Shown here piece by piece: positions 9,927-18,363 of a stretch of DNA of 64,000 bases. The DNA lies in NCBI RefSeq assembly GCF_000378225.1, contig NZ_KB905141.1:511326-575325 (forward strand), given 5' to 3'. The stretch's first letter is position 1; each line of letters starts with the position of its first letter. Source of the stretch: Methylophilus methylotrophus DSM 46235 = ATCC 53528 (GTDB lineage Bacteria > Pseudomonadota > Gammaproteobacteria > Burkholderiales > Methylophilaceae). Made by a program: the position numbers and the translations under genes. The notes below the pieces were generated by a model that was not told the DNA's origin, ran no database searches, and saw only the letters and a list, made by a program, of their open reading frames with translations.

Positions 9927-10534
9927 AGTTGCAGGTCGTGCTTTGCTTTATCGGGACTTATGGATATACTGTCGAGATTCTGAATCAGCGGTCTTTCCGG
10001 CCATGGCGACAACATCGCGGTGCCGAACTCGAGATTACCATCGATCCCAGCCCCTGACATTCCGGGTCCAGATTTTTTCTGGCTCGCAATTGTATTCAGA
10101 ATCAAAAATTTTGGTGAATACCGCTCGCCATCAAGTAGCGATAATTAATTAGAAATGATTTAACCCGAAGCTCACGCAGAATAAACAAACAAATGAGCTC
10201 GGCGTTTGCCAAACCCGAATTTTAACGAAATTACCCTCTGTTTAGGGTTTTATTTTTGCAGTCAATGACGATGGACAAGACAGGTCACACAACCCTGCCA
10301 CGTACGCACTGCACCCTTGCAGAATCCGAGTATTCAGTAGCGAACGCGCTACTGCACTCAAGTGCACATTGATGCCTGCCATGTTGTGCTGAATCCCTAT
10401 TCGCCAGCATGAAAAAAGCCATTGCACATTATATGGTGACAAGCTGTCACTTCGTTATATTCTGGTGGTTGATTTATAACCCTGGCCCGCCCGGCACTGA
10501 TGACTATTCTGTGGCTTCGACTTAGGAGCCCTGC
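9927..10534 (+). promoter_or_regulatory. rluC-rne intergenic region with structured rne leader
   Basis: 608 bases without a credible gene. The right half, expected to be the 5' untranslated leader of rne, contains clear hairpins: CAGTAGCG-AACG-CGCTACTG at 10335-10354, GCAC-TCAA-GTGC at 10354-10365 (sharing one base with the first), and GTGACA-AGC-TGTCAC at 10436-10450. A weaker ACCCT/AGGGT stem followed by T-rich sequence lies at 10233-10256. E. coli rne has a long leader through which RNase E limits its own mRNA; a similar role here is inferred from position and structure only. Confidence 0.5.
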
Positions 10535-13225
10535 ATGAAAAGAATGTTGTTTAACGCAACGCAATCAGAAGAATTGCGCGTTGCGATTGTCGATGGACAA
10601 AAACTCATAGACCTGGATATTGAACACGCTGGTAAGGAACAACGTAAAAGCAATATCTACAAAGGCGTGATCACACGCATAGAACCCTCACTGGAAGCCG
10701 CGTTTGTCGATTATGGTACTGACAGACACGGCTTTTTGCCTTTTAAGGAAATCGCCCGTAGCTACTTTCAGGACAAGCCTGACCAAGGTCGCGCCCGTAT
10801 CCAGGATGTGATCAAGGAAGGTCAGGAAGTCATTGTCCAGGTAGACAAAGATGAGCGTGGCAGCAAAGGCGCCGCGCTGACCACCTTTATCTCCCTAGCT
10901 GGCCGTTATCTGGTGCTGATGCCAAACAACCCACGTGGCGGCGGTGTTTCCCGCCGCGTGGAAGGTGAAGAGCGCAACGAGTTGCGAGACACCATGGCGC
11001 AACTGGAAGTGCCTAACGGCATGAGCATTATTGCCCGCACGGCCGGTATTGGCCGGAGCGCAGAAGAACTGCAATGGGATCTGAACTACCTTTCCCAACT
11101 ATGGCAAGCCATTGAAGATGCCTCCAACTTCCAGCCTGGTGCTTACCTGATTTACCAGGAAAGCAGCCTGGTAATCCGTGCCATCCGCGATTATTTCAGT
11201 GCCGATATTGGCGAAATCCTGATTGATACTGCCGATGTACATGAGCAGGCTTTGCAGTTCATGAACCACGTGATGCCGGGCAATGTGACCCGGGTTAAAC
11301 TCTATCAAGACGAAATTCCGCTGTTCTCCCGCTTCCAGATCGAGCATCAGATCGAATCAGCGTTTGCGCGTGAAGTAAGACTGCCTTCCGGTGGCGCGAT
11401 TGTGATCGACCACACTGAAGCCCTGGTTTCAATCGACGTCAACTCTGGCCGCTCCATTAAAGGGGCTGATATTGAACAGACTGCATTCAACACCAACCTC
11501 GAAGCGGCTGAAGAAGTGGCGCGCCAGATGCGCCTGCGTGACCTGGGTGGCCTGGTGGTGATTGACTTTATTGACATGGAAAACCAGCGCAACCAGCGTG
11601 AAGTGGAAAACGCCTTGCGTGATGCCCTGCATCACGACCGCGCACGCGTCCAGATGGGTAAAATTTCCCGTTTTGGTTTGTTAGAATTGTCCCGCCAACG
11701 CTTGCGCCCTAGCCTGGGTGAAACCAACCACATGACCTGCCCACGTTGTAACGGTACCGGTCATATCCGTGGTATTGAATCCACTGCATTGCATATCTTG
11801 CGTATTACACAAGAAGAAGCGATGAAAGACAACAGCGCCATTATCCAGGTGCAATTGCCTGTGGAAGCGGCCACTTTCCTGCTTAACGAAAAACGTGCAG
11901 ACATTCATAAGATTGAGCAGCGTACAGGTGTGGAAGTCATCCTGATTCCTAACATCCATATGGAAACGCCAAATTACAACATCCTGCGTATCCGTCATGA
12001 TGATGTGAATGAAGAAACCACCCAGGCCAGCTATAAAATGGTGGACCTGCCTAGCGAGTCCGATTACCAGCACCGTTTGCAACAGGCTGCGGCACCAAGC
12101 AAGATTGAGGCTCTGGTGAAAGGGATTACCCCAGCGACTGCTGCACCGATTGTGGAGGAAAAACCGGCTGCGGCCCCTGCCACTGAAGCCAAAAAATCCT
12201 TCTTTGGTGTGATCAAGTCCTGGTTGGGCCTGGAAGAAAAAGAAGTAGTGCAAGAAGTTGAAAAACCAGCGCGCGAATCCAGGGAATCTGGCCGTGACCG
12301 CAACAAAAACCGTAACCGCCGAGACCGTGACCGCCAGCGTGAACGCAATCAAGAGCGTGGTGAGCGCCCAGCCAAAGAGGAAAACGCGCACAACAAACCA
12401 CGCCAGGAACGCCAGGCACAAGAAAAAGCAGTTCAAAAAGACAGACAAGAGCGTCAGCCAACGCAAGAAACTGCAAAAGTAGATCCAAACCAGCCTGTAT
12501 TGACTTCACAGGCAAACGAAAATAAACAGGAGCGTGGTGAACGCGGTAACCGCCGCAACCGTCATGGTCGCCGTGACCGCCGTCAGCGTGACGAATCCGC
12601 GCCACCTACAGCCGAAAGCGCGGTCAACACTCATACGCCTGTGGAAGCAGTGACCGCTGATGCTGCGCCAGTTACCTCAACTGAAATGGCTCCTGTCAAC
12701 ACAGAAACAGCAGCTAAAATGGAACCTGCGACTAAAGCCGCTGAGCCAGTGGTTGCGCAAGTGCCTGTTGCAGAGCCAGCAACAGAAAGCAGTGACACTA
12801 GCACTGCTGAAACAACTGCAACGCCAAGCGAAGAAAGTGCAACTGAGAAAAAAGCGCCGCGTAGCCGCTCACGCACCAGCAAAGCTAGCAAGGCGCGTGG
12901 CAAAACTGAAGCGCCCGCGATAGAACTGGTTGAAACAACCTCTACCGCCTCGACAGTGGAAACAACGACAGAAACAGAAACACCCAAAAAGAAACCAGCT
13001 CGCAAACGTAAACCTGCAACAAAAACAGCAGAAAGCGTTGCCGATGCAGGCATTCAATTGGTAGAAACCAAATCTGAACCTGTCGCAGCCCCATCTGCTG
13101 CAGCCTCTGGTACGGAAACACCAGCCAAGGCCAAAAAACCACGTAACGCTCCCAAGTGGAAAAAAGACGAAGCAGGTAATACAGCAGACACTGGCCTGGT
13201 GATGGTAGAAACGCAGAAAGACTAA
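10535..13225 (+). CDS. rne: Ribonuclease E
   Basis: Endoribonuclease of mRNA decay and rRNA/tRNA processing, 896 residues. The N-terminal catalytic half (about 1-510) includes an S1 domain with the 5'-sensor region, the catalytic aspartates Asp301 ([10 protein letters not shown]) and Asp344 (VVIDFIDME), and the zinc-link CPRC (Cys402 and Cys405) used for tetramer formation. The C-terminal part from about residue 520 is low complexity: Arg-rich blocks ([15 protein letters not shown] and similar), then Ala/Thr/Glu/Lys-rich sequence, as expected of the disordered degradosome scaffold. AGGAG lies eight bases before the ATG. A strong terminator follows. Confidence 0.96.
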   Translation: MKRMLFNATQSEELRVAIVDGQKLIDLDIEHAGKEQRKSNIYKGVITRIEPSLEAAFVDYGTDRHGFLPFKEIARSYFQDKPDQGRARIQDVIKEGQEVIVQVDKDERGSKGAALTTFISLAGRYLVLMPNNPRGGGVSRRVEGEERNELRDTMAQLEVPNGMSIIARTAGIGRSAEELQWDLNYLSQLWQAIEDASNFQPGAYLIYQESSLVIRAIRDYFSADIGEILIDTADVHEQALQFMNHVMPGNVTRVKLYQDEIPLFSRFQIEHQIESAFAREVRLPSGGAIVIDHTEALVSIDVNSGRSIKGADIEQTAFNTNLEAAEEVARQMRLRDLGGLVVIDFIDMENQRNQREVENALRDALHHDRARVQMGKISRFGLLELSRQRLRPSLGETNHMTCPRCNGTGHIRGIESTALHILRITQEEAMKDNSAIIQVQLPVEAATFLLNEKRADIHKIEQRTGVEVILIPNIHMETPNYNILRIRHDDVNEETTQASYKMVDLPSESDYQHRLQQAAAPSKIEALVKGITPATAAPIVEEKPAAAPATEAKKSFFGVIKSWLGLEEKEVVQEVEKPARESRESGRDRNKNRNRRDRDRQRERNQERGERPAKEENAHNKPRQERQAQEKAVQKDRQERQPTQETAKVDPNQPVLTSQANENKQERGERGNRRNRHGRRDRRQRDESAPPTAESAVNTHTPVEAVTADAAPVTSTEMAPVNTETAAKMEPATKAAEPVVAQVPVAEPATESSDTSTAETTATPSEESATEKKAPRSRSRTSKASKARGKTEAPAIELVETTSTASTVETTTETETPKKKPARKRKPATKTAESVADAGIQLVETKSEPVAAPSAAASGTETPAKAKKPRNAPKWKKDEAGNTADTGLVMVETQKD

Positions 13226-13250
13226 ATCCTGACTGCGAGCAGCCGCAAAT

Positions 13251-13278
13251 AAAAAGAGGACCCTGTGGTCCTCTTTTT
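13251..13278 (+). terminator. rne terminator
   Basis: Inverted repeat AAAAAGAGGACC - CTGT - GGTCCTCTTTTT followed by more T residues, 25 bases after the rne stop codon. Confidence 0.92.
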
Positions 13279-13300
13279 TTGTCTCCTCTTACCCCCAAAG

Positions 13301-13373
13301 GCCAATAACCAGCACATTAGCCACTAGGAACCCGCCGCTGGTATTGGCTATTAACGTTCCTAATGAAATTAGG
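13301..13373 (+). other. Structured intergenic element upstream of glgA
   Basis: In the 318-base rne-glgA gap. GCCAATAACCAGC (13301-13313) is complementary, apart from one bulged base, to GCTGGTATTGGC (13337-13348). TAGGAAC (13325-13331), inside that loop, is complementary to GTTCCTA (13356-13362), an interleaved pseudoknot-like arrangement. A second hairpin CCTAAT-GAA-ATTAGG (13359-13373) would compete with the latter pairing. The words CACTAGGA and CCGCTGGTATTGG also occur, the second with one change, in the small RNA candidate at 21837-21957. Function unknown; a glgA leader element or dispersed repeat are both possible. Confidence 0.4.
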
Positions 13374-13543
13374 CCCTTAGAATTAAACCCAACCCGACAG
13401 TCTCCAGCGCACCCAAGTGCCTCATTGAAGCCAACCATCTGCCAAGATTTCAATTTAATGTCCTTCTAAAACAATAGCAGGCGATGTATCATAAGTTTAA
13501 AAAGTTTGAGTGCCGACCTTCCTGTTGATTTTAAGAGACTCCC

Positions 13544-14995
13544 TTGCGTTTACTATTTGTCACTTCAGAAATTTTCCCATTGATCAAAACAGGAGGCTTG
13601 GCAGATGTCAGCGGTGCATTACCCGCTGCACTTACCGCAACTGGCGTAGATGTACAGATTCTATTGCCCGCCTACCGTGGCATCCTTGCGCAATGTGATT
13701 CACCGCAGCACTTAGGCTCCTTGCAGGCCTTTCACGATATTCGTTGTGACATTTACCAGACTACCCTGCCCGGCACCCGCATCCCTTTACTGCTGATTGA
13801 CGACCTGGCACTCTATGACCGCTACGGCGGCCCTTACAACCACCCGATTTATGGTGACTGGCAAGATAATCCACTGCGTTTTGGTTTGCTATCCAAAGTT
13901 GCGGCGATGCTGTCCGTACCGAATATGCTGCAATCCTGGCTGCCGGATATCGTGCATTGCAATGACTGGCAAACCGGACTTGCACCCTACTATCTCAAGC
14001 AAATGGGTAGTATGGCCAAATCCGTTTTCAGTATCCACAACCTGGCTTTTCAGGGTAACTTTCATGCCGACTGGCGTTATCGCCTAACGCTCAATGAAGA
14101 GGACTTCCAGCCGGCGGGTTACGAGTTTTACGGTCACCTGTCATTCATGAAAGCAGGATTGTATTACGCGGATGCACTGTCGACAGTCAGCCCGACCTAC
14201 GCCAGAGAAATCCAGACTGAACACTTTGGATTTGGTTTCCAGGGGTTACTACAACATCGCGCCCATGATTTGACTGGCATACTGAATGGCATAGATACAG
14301 ACGTGTGGAATCCGTCCACCGATCCTTACCTGCCTAACAATTATGATGAAAAGACGCTCGCCAGCAAAAAGAATGTCAAAAAAGCATTACAAGTGGAATT
14401 AGGCTTACAGCCACTCGCTTCAGCCCCATTGCTTGGTGTAGTCAGTCGACTGACGCATCAAAAAGGGCTGGATATGCTGGTTGAGATTGCGCATGAGTTG
14501 CTTGCGACCGGCTGCCAGTTGGCGGTGTTAGGTAGCGGTGAACCAGCGTTGGAGCAGGAGTATCTGGCACTGATGCAGCAATATCCAGGGCAGGTCTCTG
14601 TCACCATCGGTTACAACGAGCCATTGTCTCACCGTATCATGGCTGGCACCGATATCTTTGTCATGCCTTCCCGTTTCGAACCATGTGGGCTGAACCAGAT
14701 GTACGGATTGCGATACGGCACTATTCCGGTCGTCGCCAACACTGGCGGCTTGGCAGATTCGGTGCAAGGCGGAGTCGTCCCTGACAAAGGATTGTTACCA
14801 ACCAACATGACAGGACTGGTAATGCCGGAAAATAATCCATGGACACTTTTGGTCACATTAAGGCAGGCATTGCAAATTTATGCCAATTCTCGTCAGTGGA
14901 AACAACTGCAAAAACAGGCCATGCAACGCGATGTCAGCTGGAAAACCAGCGCTCAACACTACCTCGAAATGTATCAAAAACTGCTTAATGTTTAA
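13544..14995 (+). CDS. glgA: Glycogen synthase (ADP-glucose type)
   Basis: GT5 family glucosyltransferase that extends alpha-1,4-glucan from ADP-glucose. 483 residues. The ADP-glucose-binding KTGGL motif is at residues 15-19, and the C-terminal GT-B half carries VVSRLTHQKGLD and the PSRFEPCGLNQMYGLRYG motif with its conserved glutamate. The start is a TTG at 13544 preceded by AAGAGA; the N-terminus MRLLFVTSEIFPLIKTGG fits the family exactly, so the rare start codon is accepted. It is not next to other glg genes. A terminator follows at 15097. Confidence 0.94.
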   Translation: MRLLFVTSEIFPLIKTGGLADVSGALPAALTATGVDVQILLPAYRGILAQCDSPQHLGSLQAFHDIRCDIYQTTLPGTRIPLLLIDDLALYDRYGGPYNHPIYGDWQDNPLRFGLLSKVAAMLSVPNMLQSWLPDIVHCNDWQTGLAPYYLKQMGSMAKSVFSIHNLAFQGNFHADWRYRLTLNEEDFQPAGYEFYGHLSFMKAGLYYADALSTVSPTYAREIQTEHFGFGFQGLLQHRAHDLTGILNGIDTDVWNPSTDPYLPNNYDEKTLASKKNVKKALQVELGLQPLASAPLLGVVSRLTHQKGLDMLVEIAHELLATGCQLAVLGSGEPALEQEYLALMQQYPGQVSVTIGYNEPLSHRIMAGTDIFVMPSRFEPCGLNQMYGLRYGTIPVVANTGGLADSVQGGVVPDKGLLPTNMTGLVMPENNPWTLLVTLRQALQIYANSRQWKQLQKQAMQRDVSWKTSAQHYLEMYQKLLNV

Positions 14996-15096
14996 TAAAC
15001 AAACACTTACAATTGACCAACAAAAAGTGAAGAAAAGTTGGCATGGAAGGTGCTTATTACCAAACAAGCTTCTCCAAAGCTAACTTCTCCTCCCTC

Positions 15097-15117
15097 AAGA
15101 CGCCAAATAGGCGTCTT
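15097..15117. terminator. Intrinsic terminator between glgA and orn
   Basis: AAGACGCC - AAATA - GGCGTCTT followed by a run of T residues; positioned between convergent glgA and orn, about 100 bases after glgA. Confidence 0.88.
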
Positions 15118-15137
15118 TTTTTTATGCAGATTTTTTC

Positions 15138-15731
15138 TCACTCCGTTTTGGCGGGTGGTGTCATGTTCAGGAAATGATCGCGGTAATACTTTAATTCATC
15201 AATGGATTCGTAAATATCTGCCAAGGCCTCATGGCGGCTGGCTTTTTTAAAACCTGCATAAATATCCGGGCGCCAGCGACGAGACAGTTCTTTGAAAACA
15301 CTCACATCCAGATTGCGGTAATGGAAGAACTGCTCCAGCCTGGGCATATAGCGGGCCATAAAACGCCTGTCCTGACAGATAGAGTTACCACACATCGGCG
15401 ACTTGCCGGCAGGGACATGTTCTTTGAGAAAGGCCAGCATGGCATCTGTGGCAGCCTCTTCATCCAGTGTAGAGGCCTTCACTTTGTCAATCAGCCCACT
15501 GCGACCGTGTGTCCCCTTATTCCAGGCATCCATGCCATCCAGGACCGCATCCGATTGATGCAAAACCAGCACAGGAGATTCAGCGATCACATTTAATTGT
15601 GCATCGGTGACTACGGCCGCCAATTCAAGAATGCGATCACTGTCAGGCAGCAACCCACTCATTTCCATATCCAGCCAGATTAAATTGTCCTGATTAGTTG
15701 CCAATTGTGTGCCTCTCGTCATGATTTCCAT
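15138..15731 (-). CDS. orn: Oligoribonuclease
   Basis: DEDDh 3'-5' exonuclease that degrades RNA dinucleotides and short oligomers. 197 residues from the first ATG; a second in-frame ATG nine bases later is also possible. Visible motifs are WLDMEMSGL (first two acidic metal ligands), [16 protein letters not shown] (third acidic ligand) and [13 protein letters not shown] (catalytic histidine and last aspartate). It is divergent from the M48 peptidase gene. Confidence 0.95.
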   Translation of the reverse strand: MEIMTRGTQLATNQDNLIWLDMEMSGLLPDSDRILELAAVVTDAQLNVIAESPVLVLHQSDAVLDGMDAWNKGTHGRSGLIDKVKASTLDEEAATDAMLAFLKEHVPAGKSPMCGNSICQDRRFMARYMPRLEQFFHYRNLDVSVFKELSRRWRPDIYAGFKKASRHEALADIYESIDELKYYRDHFLNMTPPAKTE

Positions 15732-15825
15732 TAAAATGAAACATTATATGCAGTTCAGTGAACAAGGTGGAGTTAAATCCATCAAAATAGCATCCTGAAA
15801 TCAATTTAAAAACCACCTACTTCCT

Positions 15826-17073
15826 ATGTCCGGACTTTTTACTCAAATATTTGTGACGATAGTCATCATCACCCTTGCCGTACGCATTTGGCTCGGGTTG
15901 CGCCACATCCGCCACATTCAGCAGCACCGCAAACAAGTGCCTGTGGCGTTTAGCCACACCATCAGCCTGGAGGCACACCAGCGTGCTGCAGATTACACCA
16001 CGGCAAAGGTCAAGCTGCGTTTGAGTGAAACCCTGATAGAAACGGTTGTTTTACTGGCACTGACGCTGGGCGGTGTGTTGCAAATACTCGATCAAACCTG
16101 GCAACAATGGCTACCTGACCATGATATTATTCGTGGCGCCCTGGTCATTTGCTCGGCGATGCTGATTTCCAGTGTTGCGACATTGCCCTTTGATTACATC
16201 CAGACCTTCAATGTCGATGAAAAATTCGGGTTTAACAAAATGTCTCGCAGCATGTTTTTCTCTGATCTGGTCAAACATACGATTGTCGGCTTGTTGCTCG
16301 GTGGCCCGATTCTGTTTGTTGCGTTATTGCTCATGCAAGGGGCGGGCGACTGGTGGTGGCTTTACCTGTGGCTGATCTGGAGCGCGTTCAACCTGTTTAT
16401 GTTGGCAGTGTACCCGATCTGGATTGCGCCATTATTTAACAAATTCACGCCCATGCAGGATCAAACCCTTAAAGCGCGCATTGAAGCACTGTTGCATAAA
16501 TGCGGTTTTACCAGCCAGGGCCTGTTTGTCATGGATGGTTCTACACGTTCAGGCCATGGCAATGCCTATTTCACCGGTTTTGGTAAAAACAAACGTGTGG
16601 TCTTTTTTGATACCCTACTGGAAAAATTAAGTGCAGATGAAATAGAGGCAGTCCTGGCACACGAGCTGGGACACTTCAAGCATCAGCACGTCATCAAACG
16701 CATTGTGATGATGTTTGGCTTGAGTTTGCTCGGATTAGCGCTGCTGGGCTATCTGATCAAGCAGGAATGGTTCTTCACAGGCTTAGGCGTTGCCGAAGCC
16801 AGCAACCATATGGCCTTACTGCTGTTTGTATTGGTGTCACCGGTCTTTATGTTTATCCTGCGCCCGCTCTTGGCCGCGTATTCACGGACCAATGAATTTG
16901 AAGCAGATCACTATGCAGCACAACAATCTAGACCGCAGTTCCTGATTGATGCTCTGGTCAAGCTGTACCGCGATAATGCCTCTACACTGACCCCTGATCC
17001 ACTGCATTCAGCATTTTATGATTCGCATCCGCCTGCCAGCCTGCGCATCGCCAAATTGCAGACTTACGCATGA
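15826..17073 (+). CDS. M48 family integral-membrane metallopeptidase (Ste24-like)
   Basis: 415-residue multi-pass membrane zinc protease. The HELGH zinc motif is at residues 279-283 and the third ligand glutamate lies in RTNEFEADHYAA, the Ste24/CAAX-protease-1 arrangement. Several hydrophobic segments flank the catalytic region, and the N-terminal M48 extension (DYTTAKVKLRLSETLIET) matches the Ste24 group better than HtpX. Bacterial members probably act in membrane-protein quality control. The stop overlaps the start of the cytochrome gene by four bases. Confidence 0.9.
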   Translation: MSGLFTQIFVTIVIITLAVRIWLGLRHIRHIQQHRKQVPVAFSHTISLEAHQRAADYTTAKVKLRLSETLIETVVLLALTLGGVLQILDQTWQQWLPDHDIIRGALVICSAMLISSVATLPFDYIQTFNVDEKFGFNKMSRSMFFSDLVKHTIVGLLLGGPILFVALLLMQGAGDWWWLYLWLIWSAFNLFMLAVYPIWIAPLFNKFTPMQDQTLKARIEALLHKCGFTSQGLFVMDGSTRSGHGNAYFTGFGKNKRVVFFDTLLEKLSADEIEAVLAHELGHFKHQHVIKRIVMMFGLSLLGLALLGYLIKQEWFFTGLGVAEASNHMALLLFVLVSPVFMFILRPLLAAYSRTNEFEADHYAAQQSRPQFLIDALVKLYRDNASTLTPDPLHSAFYDSHPPASLRIAKLQTYA

Positions 17074-17369
17074 AACAACGCTTGCTGACAGCCAGTTTTT
17101 TCGCACTTGCCACCTTCACGGCAAGTGCAGCAGACAACACGCTGCAGTCAGGTAAAAAACTGGTCGAAACCCACTGTATCAGTTGCCATGCCAGTAGTTT
17201 TGGCGGGGATGGGAGCGGTATTTATACGCGAGAATACCGCAAAGTACGTTCTTTCAATGGCTTAAAAGCACAAGTCACCAACTGCAATACCATGCTCAAC
17301 CTTAAATGGTTTGATGATGAAGAGCAGCAAGTGGTACAGTACCTCAATCACACTTACTATCATTTCTAG
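17070..17369 (+). CDS. Small periplasmic monohaem cytochrome c-like protein
   Basis: 99 residues with a signal peptide (cleavage probably after Ala20 or Ala21) and one haem c site CISCH (Cys36, Cys39, His40). Met75 in NTMLNL is a candidate axial ligand. A further cysteine, Cys72, lies close by. Size and the C-terminal WFDDEEQQVVQYLNHTYY pattern resemble class I cytochromes found beside orn and rsgA in related bacteria. Redox partner unknown. It overlaps the M48 gene by four bases and ends one base before rsgA, so the three form a tight operon. Confidence 0.85.
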   Translation: MKQRLLTASFFALATFTASAADNTLQSGKKLVETHCISCHASSFGGDGSGIYTREYRKVRSFNGLKAQVTNCNTMLNLKWFDDEEQQVVQYLNHTYYHF

Positions 17370-17370
17370 C

Positions 17371-18246
17371 ATGCCGCATGAAGGTCTCATTGTCGCTGCC
17401 TACGGCAAGCGCTATAACGTAGAATTGCCTGATGGCCGCATTCTTAGCTGTGTGACTCGCGGTAAAAAAGTCGACAACGCGGCGGGTGACCACGTGACAG
17501 TCACACTGACTGCCAATAACCAGGGCGTCATTGAAAAAACGGCTAAACGCCAGACCCTGCTCTATCGCAGCAATGCCTACAAAAGCAAGATACTGGCGGC
17601 CAATGTCACGCAGATACTGATCGTTCTTGCCACCCAACCCAGCTTTTATGAGGACTTGCTAAATCGTTGCCTGATTGCAGCCGAGGCGGCCGGAATTCGG
17701 GCAGTAATTATCCTCAACAAATGTGACCTGCCTAATCCGCAAGCGCTGCAAAAACTGCAGCAATATGCAGCGCTGGGTTACCTTACCCTGCAACTGAATG
17801 CGACGGAATCCGTTGATTGCTTAAGACCTTTACTTGAGGGACACACCAGCGTCCTTGTCGGCCAGTCTGGCATGGGTAAATCAACGATTATTAATAGCCT
17901 GCTGCCAGAAGCACGCAGCAAAACACAGGAAATCAGCGCTACGCTGGACAGCGGCAAACATACAACGACAGCGACGCATTTGTATCACCTGGATAGCGAT
18001 AGCGCGATTATTGACTCGCCCGGTTTACAAGAATTCGGGTTATACCATATTGAAGAAGCAGAGCTGGAGTATGCGTTTGTCGAATTTAGGCCGTTTATCG
18101 GTCATTGTAAATTCAACAATTGCACCCATACTCACGAACCAGGCTGTGTCATTCTGCAGGCCTTGGCTGACGGTCAGATTGCACCTGAACGCCATCAGAT
18201 ATTCCTGCAAATCCGTGCTGAAAATTCTGTACAGCTTTACGGCTAA
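17371..18246 (+). CDS. rsgA: Ribosome small-subunit GTPase RsgA
   Basis: Circularly permuted GTPase acting late in 30S maturation. 291 residues: N-terminal OB-fold, NKCD (G4) at about 116-119 preceding the G1 motif GQSGMGKS at 164-171, then DSPG, and a C-terminal zinc-binding Cys/His cluster (GHCKFNNCTHTHEPGC). The ATG at 17371, one base after the cytochrome stop, gives the normal N-terminus; the frame is open further upstream but would run inside the cytochrome gene. Confidence 0.95.
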   Translation: MPHEGLIVAAYGKRYNVELPDGRILSCVTRGKKVDNAAGDHVTVTLTANNQGVIEKTAKRQTLLYRSNAYKSKILAANVTQILIVLATQPSFYEDLLNRCLIAAEAAGIRAVIILNKCDLPNPQALQKLQQYAALGYLTLQLNATESVDCLRPLLEGHTSVLVGQSGMGKSTIINSLLPEARSKTQEISATLDSGKHTTTATHLYHLDSDSAIIDSPGLQEFGLYHIEEAELEYAFVEFRPFIGHCKFNNCTHTHEPGCVILQALADGQIAPERHQIFLQIRAENSVQLYG

Positions 18247-18292
18247 CTTCGCACTTTTCTTCCCTAAGCTTCCAAACCTTGCCTGATAAAAC

Positions 18293-18320
18293 AAAACACC
18301 CTGCCGGAGCAGGGTGTTTT
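18293..18320. terminator. Bidirectional terminator between rsgA and xoxF
   Basis: AAAACACCCTGC - CGGA - GCAGGGTGTTTT with T-rich and A-rich flanks; lies between convergent rsgA and xoxF. Confidence 0.92.
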
Positions 18321-18363
18321 TTAGTCAACGTGCGTTTACACGCAATTTGAAAAGATTCTCAAA

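Noticed and set aside
9923-10105. 60-codon minus-strand open frame upstream of rluC
   Set aside because: Overlaps the rluC start, has no domain and no clear ribosome site; more likely promoter region.
11681-12466. 261-codon open frame on the minus strand inside rne
   Set aside because: Composition mirrors the low-complexity RNase E tail; no ribosome site or family motif.
12240-13200. Repeats in the 3' part of rne as a separate repeat element
   Set aside because: They are codon-level low complexity of the disordered RNase E tail, not nucleotide repeats with a defined unit.
13301-13373. Guanidine-I (ykkC) riboswitch, because of CTAGGAACCCG
   Set aside because: The rest of the ykkC consensus (GGTCCGAGAGA and ACACGG-type segments) is absent.
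17070-17369. XoxG, the cytochrome partner of XoxF
   Set aside because: Only 99 residues, transcribed with an M48 protease and rsgA, and convergent to xoxF; XoxG proteins are larger and normally sit directly next to xoxF.
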